A stretch of DNA of 64,000 nt from Rhodococcus sp. OK302 (GTDB lineage Bacteria > Actinomycetota > Actinomycetes > Mycobacteriales > Mycobacteriaceae). Below are positions 59,613 through 64,000 of the stretch, one piece after another (positions within the stretch are counted from its first letter, which is position 1; the number at the start of each line of letters is the position of its first letter). The stretch covers positions 2,578,501 through 2,642,500 of the forward strand of contig NZ_NPJZ01000001.1 in NCBI RefSeq assembly GCF_002245895.1, read 5' to 3'. Under the pieces are notes generated by a model. The model had not been told where the DNA came from and searched no databases. It was given only the letters and a program-made list of their open reading frames with translations. The translations under genes and the position numbers were made by a program.

Positions 59613-61250
59613 ATGAGCGCGTCCCTACCCAGTTACACCTCAGGCGTCTGGGATGGCCCGATGTTGGGTGACACCATCGGGGACAATCTGGATCGCACAG
59701 TTGCTGCACACGGCGACCGTGATGCATTGGTGGATCACGCGAGCGGGCGACGCTGGACGTATTCCGAATTCGGGGCCGCAGTGGATGCGCTGGCAGCCGG
59801 GTTGATCGGGCGAGGCGTGCAGAAGGGCGACCGGGTGGGCATCTGGGCTCCGAATTGCCCGGAGTGGACGTTCGTGCAGTACGCCACCGCCAAGCTGGGT
59901 GTGATCCTGGTGAACATCAACCCCGCCTACCGCTCACACGAGTTGCAATACGTACTCGAGCAGGCCGCGATCTCGGTACTGATATCCGCTCCCAGTTTCA
60001 AGACCTCCGATTACGCGGCGATGATCGACACGGTCAGGCCGCAGTGTCCGGACCTGACGTCGGTGATCCTGCTGGGCTCTTCGGATTGGACTGACCTGCT
60101 CGACGAAGGCGCCGCAGCGCAAGCCGCGGACCCGGGGCCGCTCGCCTCCGCTCAGGCTGCACTCTCGGCCGACGACGCGATCAATATTCAATACACCTCG
60201 GGCACTACCGGTTTCCCCAAGGGTGCGACGCTCAGTCACCACAACATCCTCAACAACGGCTACTTCGTCGGGGAGCTGTGCCATTACACCGAGAATGATC
60301 GGGTCGCGATCCCGGTGCCGTTCTATCACTGCTTCGGGATGGTGATGGGCAACCTTGCCTGCACCAGTCACGGTGCAGCCATGGTGATTCCAAGTCCGGC
60401 ATTCGATCCGCGCGCGGCACTCGAAGCGGTACAGGCAGAAAAGTGCACATCGTTGTACGGGGTGCCCACCATGTTCATCGCGGAACTGGCGCTGCCGGAC
60501 TTCGAGTCCTTTGATCTGTCGAGTCTGCGAACCGGCATCATGGCAGGCTCGCCGTGCCCGGTCGAGGTCATGAAGCAGGTCATCGAACGGATGGGGATGG
60601 CCGAGGTGTCGATCTGTTACGGCATGACCGAGACGTCGCCGGTGTCACTACAGACTCGTTCCGACGACACCATCGATCAGCGCACCGCCACTGTCGGCCG
60701 GGTCGGTCCGCACCTCGAAATCAAGATCGTTGATCCGGCAACGGGATTGACGGTTCGTCGCGGCGAACCCGGTGAATTGTGTACCCGTGGATACTCGGTC
60801 ATGCTCGGGTATTGGCAGAACCCCGAGAAGACGGCTGAGACCATTGATTCCGCGCGTTGGATGCATACCGGAGACATCGGTGTCATGGACGATGCCGGGT
60901 ACGTCGCGATCACCGGGCGGATCAAGGACATGGTTATCCGCGGCGGTGAGAACGTGTACCCGCGTGAGATCGAAGAATTCCTGTACACCCATCCCGACAT
61001 CCTCGACGCCCAAGTGATCGGTGTGCCCGACGCCAAATACGGCGAAGAACTGATGGTGTGGATTCAGATGCGCGAGGGTGCCGCCGAACTCGACGCCGAT
61101 TCCGTACGCGCATTCTGCACCGGGAAGTTGGCGCACTACAAAATTCCGCGTTATGTCCACGTGGTCGACGAGTTCCCGATGACTGTCACCGGAAAGGTGC
61201 GCAAGATCGCGATGCGCGAGTTGGCAATTGAACTGATCGGGCAGGGCTGA
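59613..61250 (+). CDS. Fatty-acid--CoA ligase (FadD family)
   Basis: A 545-residue acyl-activating enzyme. The AMP-binding P-loop is [22 protein letters not shown]. Also visible are [14 protein letters not shown], the YGMTETSP adenine motif, [42 protein letters not shown] for the hinge, and the catalytic Lys in [13 protein letters not shown]. This pattern fits medium- to long-chain acyl-CoA ligases of the FadD35/AcsA2 type. The ATG at 59613 follows GGAGAGGA; the frame is open upstream but not protein-like. It lies 3 bases before a regulator gene. It could feed an acyl-CoA starter to the NRPS, but its coupling to aldehyde dehydrogenase genes suggests fatty acid or alcohol catabolism instead. 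Confidence 0.87.
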   Translation: MSASLPSYTSGVWDGPMLGDTIGDNLDRTVAAHGDRDALVDHASGRRWTYSEFGAAVDALAAGLIGRGVQKGDRVGIWAPNCPEWTFVQYATAKLGVILVNINPAYRSHELQYVLEQAAISVLISAPSFKTSDYAAMIDTVRPQCPDLTSVILLGSSDWTDLLDEGAAAQAADPGPLASAQAALSADDAINIQYTSGTTGFPKGATLSHHNILNNGYFVGELCHYTENDRVAIPVPFYHCFGMVMGNLACTSHGAAMVIPSPAFDPRAALEAVQAEKCTSLYGVPTMFIAELALPDFESFDLSSLRTGIMAGSPCPVEVMKQVIERMGMAEVSICYGMTETSPVSLQTRSDDTIDQRTATVGRVGPHLEIKIVDPATGLTVRRGEPGELCTRGYSVMLGYWQNPEKTAETIDSARWMHTGDIGVMDDAGYVAITGRIKDMVIRGGENVYPREIEEFLYTHPDILDAQVIGVPDAKYGEELMVWIQMREGAAELDADSVRAFCTGKLAHYKIPRYVHVVDEFPMTVTGKVRKIAMRELAIELIGQG

Positions 61251-61253
61251 GTC

Positions 61254-62921
61254 GTGCCCGACATTTCAGGAGAGCGAGGTCCGGTTCGCCCCGAAATTGC
61301 GCTCTCCTGGAAGCGGTCGAGACTGAGCGGAGTGGACCCGTCCGCAGCCATTGCCGTGGATACCGCAGATCAGGACAGCGAGAGCCGACTACTGCGAGCA
61401 GCGACCCCGGTTCTCGACGAGGTGTCACAGCAGATCGCCGGTACCGGATTCTGCGTCCTGCTGGCAGATCGGGAATGCCGCGTTGTTGCTTCGGTGTACT
61501 CGAACAGTTCCGTTCAGCGGACGATCGAAGAATTGGGTGTGGTCAACGGATCACGGTTCGGTGAGGAACATGCCGGCACCAATGCACTCGGTACGCCGCT
61601 GGAAATGGGTCGCAGCATCGTCATCCACGGAGACGAGCACTTCCTCGACAGTCTCAAGGGATTGAGTTGCTACGGTCAGCCGATCCTGCATCCTGTCACC
61701 CGCCGGGTAGAAGGCATCCTGGACATGACGGGTGTTGTTTCCCAAGCGAATCCGTTGTTCGCGCCCTTTCTGGCCCGGGCAGCCGCAGACATCGAGAAGC
61801 GATTGTTGGAAGGTTCCAAGGCCTCGGAACAGCGCTTGGTCGATGCCTTTCAGCGTGTATCCCATCAACGGCACGTCGCAGTTGCAGCAATTGGTGACGA
61901 CATTCTGCTGAGCAACCGGACTGCACTGGACCTGCTGGAGGCGGCGGATCACGCGTCGTTGCGTTCCTTGGTTGTCGACCTGCGCCCGGATCAATCTCGA
62001 TTGGTCACAGTGGAATTGGCTTCCGGGGCGCTGGCGCGTGTCCAAGCCGACAGGATTTCGGGCGCCGACGGCGGAGCGGTTTTCCTGGTGGAACCGCTTG
62101 CGCGCGAGCGTAGGCCTATCCGGCGGACGCAGGAACGGGCGCCGTCTCCCGGTGAAAGGGTGCGCCGAGATCTGTTGCGTGCGCGCGGGTCGTCGGCGGC
62201 AGTTGCGATCTCGGGCGAGGCAGGTTCCGGCCGCACCTGCGCCGCTGCCGACGTAGCCGGAAATATCGACGTGAGATGGCTCGATGCCACGAGCGCCGCA
62301 ATCGAGGGGCGTGAACAATGGATCAGCAATCTGGTGCAGGCTACGCGTCGGCGCACCGGCGTCGTGGTAATCGAACAGGTTCAGTTGTTGCCGGATTCAG
62401 TGGTGCCCTTGGTTGCCGAACTGATCGATTCGAGCGTCGACGGTCTTCGGATCTTGTTGACCAGTGGGCCTGTGCCTGAACTGCCGCCGACAACATCAGC
62501 CCTGATGTCGCGTTGTGCCTTCAGGATAGGCATTGCGCCACTGCGTGACCGACGATCCGAGGTGCCGGATCTCGCCCAGGCGATGCTCGACGGAATCCAG
62601 CCGGATCTACGACTTACGGCCAGTGCCGTCGAAGCGCTGTCGGCAGCCGATTGGCCGGGCAACCTCGCCGAATTGCGAGTAGTGCTGACGCGCGCCGCGG
62701 AGGAACGCTCGAGCAATCGCATCGACGTGGCCGACCTGCCGGAGGAATATCGCACGACAGCCAAAGTTTCCCGATTGGCGGGCCGTGAGAAGGCGGAGCG
62801 GCAAGCGATCATCGGGGCACTGAAAGACTGTGGCGGCAACAAGGTTCACGCCTCGGCGCAACTCGGTATCAGTCGCAGCACGCTGTATACGCGCATGCGG
62901 GCGCTGGATATCACCACCTAG
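61254..62921 (+). CDS. AcoR-like regulator with degenerate AAA domain and Fis-type HTH
   Basis: 555 residues. The N-terminal sensor (15-195) has the AcoR/GAF pattern IALSWKRSRLSGVDPS, RFGEEHAGTNALGTPLEMGRSIVIHGDEHFLD and HPVTRRVEGILDMTG. The central domain keeps a Walker A-like GEAGSGRTCAAA and a weak Walker B (VVVIEQVQL), but the GAFTGA sigma-54 contact loop is absent. The C-terminus is a Fis-type helix-turn-helix (KDCGGNKVHASAQLGISRSTLYTRMRAL). Lacking sigma-54 contacts, it must act with ordinary RNA polymerase. The GTG start, 3 bases after the FadD stop, implies co-translation. It probably controls the FadD gene and the aldehyde dehydrogenase downstream. Confidence 0.85.
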   Translation: MPDISGERGPVRPEIALSWKRSRLSGVDPSAAIAVDTADQDSESRLLRAATPVLDEVSQQIAGTGFCVLLADRECRVVASVYSNSSVQRTIEELGVVNGSRFGEEHAGTNALGTPLEMGRSIVIHGDEHFLDSLKGLSCYGQPILHPVTRRVEGILDMTGVVSQANPLFAPFLARAAADIEKRLLEGSKASEQRLVDAFQRVSHQRHVAVAAIGDDILLSNRTALDLLEAADHASLRSLVVDLRPDQSRLVTVELASGALARVQADRISGADGGAVFLVEPLARERRPIRRTQERAPSPGERVRRDLLRARGSSAAVAISGEAGSGRTCAAADVAGNIDVRWLDATSAAIEGREQWISNLVQATRRRTGVVVIEQVQLLPDSVVPLVAELIDSSVDGLRILLTSGPVPELPPTTSALMSRCAFRIGIAPLRDRRSEVPDLAQAMLDGIQPDLRLTASAVEALSAADWPGNLAELRVVLTRAAEERSSNRIDVADLPEEYRTTAKVSRLAGREKAERQAIIGALKDCGGNKVHASAQLGISRSTLYTRMRALDITT

Positions 62922-62964
62922 TTCGGTGTGCACAGTGTGTGTACAAACTTCGGACAGTTAGGGC

Positions 62965-62978
62965 CCTCGGAACCGAGG
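62965..62978. terminator. Short palindrome after the AcoR-like regulator
   Basis: CCTCGG-AA-CCGAGG lies 43 bases after the stop codon. The 2-base loop makes it a poor terminator; it may instead be an operator for the aldehyde dehydrogenase. Confidence 0.3.
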
Positions 62979-62986
62979 AAGTATGG

Positions 62987-63005
62987 CGTGCATCACATTT
63001 GCACG
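62987..63005. promoter_or_regulatory. Inverted repeat just before the last aldehyde dehydrogenase gene
   Basis: CGTGCA-N7-TGCACG, a perfect 6-bp dyad, ends 23 bases before the ATG at 63029. It is a candidate binding site for the regulator encoded upstream. Confidence 0.45.
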
Positions 63006-63028
63006 TGACTACTTCAGAGGAGTTTTCG

Positions 63029-64000
63029 ATGACGGCTGTAGCCGAACACACCATCAGCCCCGCGGTTCAGGGTTTCCTGAACGGACCGAAGAAGCTCTAC
63101 ATCAACGGCGAATTTGTCGACGCAGCAACAGGAAAGACCTTCGCAACCTACAATCCGGCCGACGGTCAGAAGCTCGCCGAGGTCGCTCACGGGCAGGCCG
63201 AGGACATCGACCTGGCAGTGCGTGCCGCGCGCACAGCTTTCGAGGACGGGCCCTGGTCGCGAATGAAGGCAAACGAGCGTGAGCGGATGATCTGGCGCGT
63301 CGGTGACATCCTCGGCGCCCGCGCCGAGGAATTCGGCCAACTCGAGGCGCTGGACAACGGAAAGTCCGTCGCGATTGCGACCGCCGTCGATGTTGCTTGG
63401 GCTGCAGACGTTTTCCGCTACTACGCGGGTTGGGCAACCAAGATCGAGGGCAGCACGGTCAACGTGTCCATGCCGTTCTCGCCTGGTGGAGAGTTTCACG
63501 CCTACACGCTGCGTGAGGCGATCGGCGTGTGCGGATTGATCGTGCCGTGGAACTTCCCCCTCCTGATGTCCTCGTGGAAGCTTGCACCCGCACTCGCGGC
63601 CGGTAACACCGTCATCCTCAAGCCTGCCGAGCAGACACCTTTGACCGCACTGCTTTTGGCCGAGGTTTTCGAGGAGGCAGGCTTCCCGCCGGGCGTCGTC
63701 AATATCGTTCCTGGTTTCGGTGACGCCGGCGCAGCCCTGTCCGGTCACGACGATGTCGACAAAGTCGCATTCACGGGTTCGACCGAGGTGGGCAAGAAGA
63801 TCGTCGACGCGGCCAAGGGCAATCTCAAGAAGGTGACTCTCGAGCTCGGAGGCAAGAGCCCCAACATCGTGTTCGCCGACGCAGATTTTGATGCGGCGGT
63901 AGAGGGTTCGCTCAATGCGTGGCTGTTCAACCACGGTCAGTGCTGTGTTGCCGGTACTCGTCTGTACGTCGAAGATTCGATTTTCGAGAAGTTCACCGAA
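63029..64000 (+). CDS. Aldehyde dehydrogenase, N-terminal 324 residues (cut by window edge)
   Basis: The open frame runs off the right edge. The ATG at 63029 follows GAGGAG. The N-terminal half has KKLYINGEFVDAATGKTF, the cofactor-binding [44 protein letters not shown], the general base in LELGGKSPN, and the nucleophile in FNHGQCCVAGTR. It belongs to the broad aldehyde dehydrogenase group (betaine-aldehyde or phenylacetaldehyde-type) and is distinct from the ExaC-like gene at 23312. Its substrate is unknown. Together with the FadD and regulator genes upstream it suggests an aldehyde-to-acid-to-acyl-CoA route. Confidence 0.9.
   Translation, partial: MTAVAEHTISPAVQGFLNGPKKLYINGEFVDAATGKTFATYNPADGQKLAEVAHGQAEDIDLAVRAARTAFEDGPWSRMKANERERMIWRVGDILGARAEEFGQLEALDNGKSVAIATAVDVAWAADVFRYYAGWATKIEGSTVNVSMPFSPGGEFHAYTLREAIGVCGLIVPWNFPLLMSSWKLAPALAAGNTVILKPAEQTPLTALLLAEVFEEAGFPPGVVNIVPGFGDAGAALSGHDDVDKVAFTGSTEVGKKIVDAAKGNLKKVTLELGGKSPNIVFADADFDAAVEGSLNAWLFNHGQCCVAGTRLYVEDSIFEKFTE

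Overview
The window is a GC-rich chromosomal segment of an actinomycete, most likely a Rhodococcus of the erythropolis/qingshengii type. This is inferred from a complete mycofactocin locus, a 3-ketosteroid-9-alpha-hydroxylase reductase (KshB) behind a textbook KstR operator, a DUF222/HNH (13E12-type) gene, DUF6314, MHS transport and a giant NRPS. No tRNA, rRNA, CRISPR array or insertion sequence was seen.

Layout. 1-7.4 kb: mixed housekeeping and catabolic genes: an SPW-repeat protein (cut by the left edge), an MDR/SDR oxidoreductase pair, an AlkD-type DNA glycosylase, a GT87 mannosyltransferase, kshB with its KstR box, a small MaoC operon and DUF6314. 7.5-21.8 kb: the mycofactocin locus. mftM and mftR run leftward; mftA-B-C-D, two mycofactocin-associated OYE/FadH-like flavoproteins with a mycofactocin-type SDR between them, then mftE-F-G run rightward. 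A DUF222/HNH gene with its own apparent promoter and terminator sits inside the cluster between the second OYE gene and mftE. 21.9-29.2 kb: a GAF-type regulator, an acetaldehyde dehydrogenase (ExaC-like), DUF779, an ethanolamine permease and both ethanolamine ammonia-lyase subunits (eutB, eutC) with no microcompartment genes. These would convert ethanolamine to acetaldehyde and acetate beside the genes for an alcohol-oxidation cofactor. 29.2-32.4 kb: a GT2 glycosyltransferase, a winged-helix protein and an MHS transporter.

33.0-59.3 kb is one gene for an 8759-residue NRPS: eight C-A-T modules and a terminal thioesterase, with all eight condensation HHxxxDG motifs, all eight carrier serines and the TE GxSxG present, and no epimerase. 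Modules 4 and 7 share a 2047-bp block in which I find only one difference, at a period of exactly three modules (9519 bp). Condensation domains 4, 7 and 8 carry further conversion tracts. The duplicated block has an extreme G/T-rich codon style. The product is not assigned; residues 4 and 7 should be the same and residues 2 and 8 look like serine.

59.6-64.0 kb: a long-chain acyl-CoA ligase, a Fis-type regulator with a degenerate AAA domain, and the start of another aldehyde dehydrogenase cut by the right edge. A composite promoter element (an ACCCYC-N4-GGGGGT inverted repeat, then a -10-like sequence at fixed spacing) occurs upstream of both the MHS transporter and the acyl-CoA ligase.
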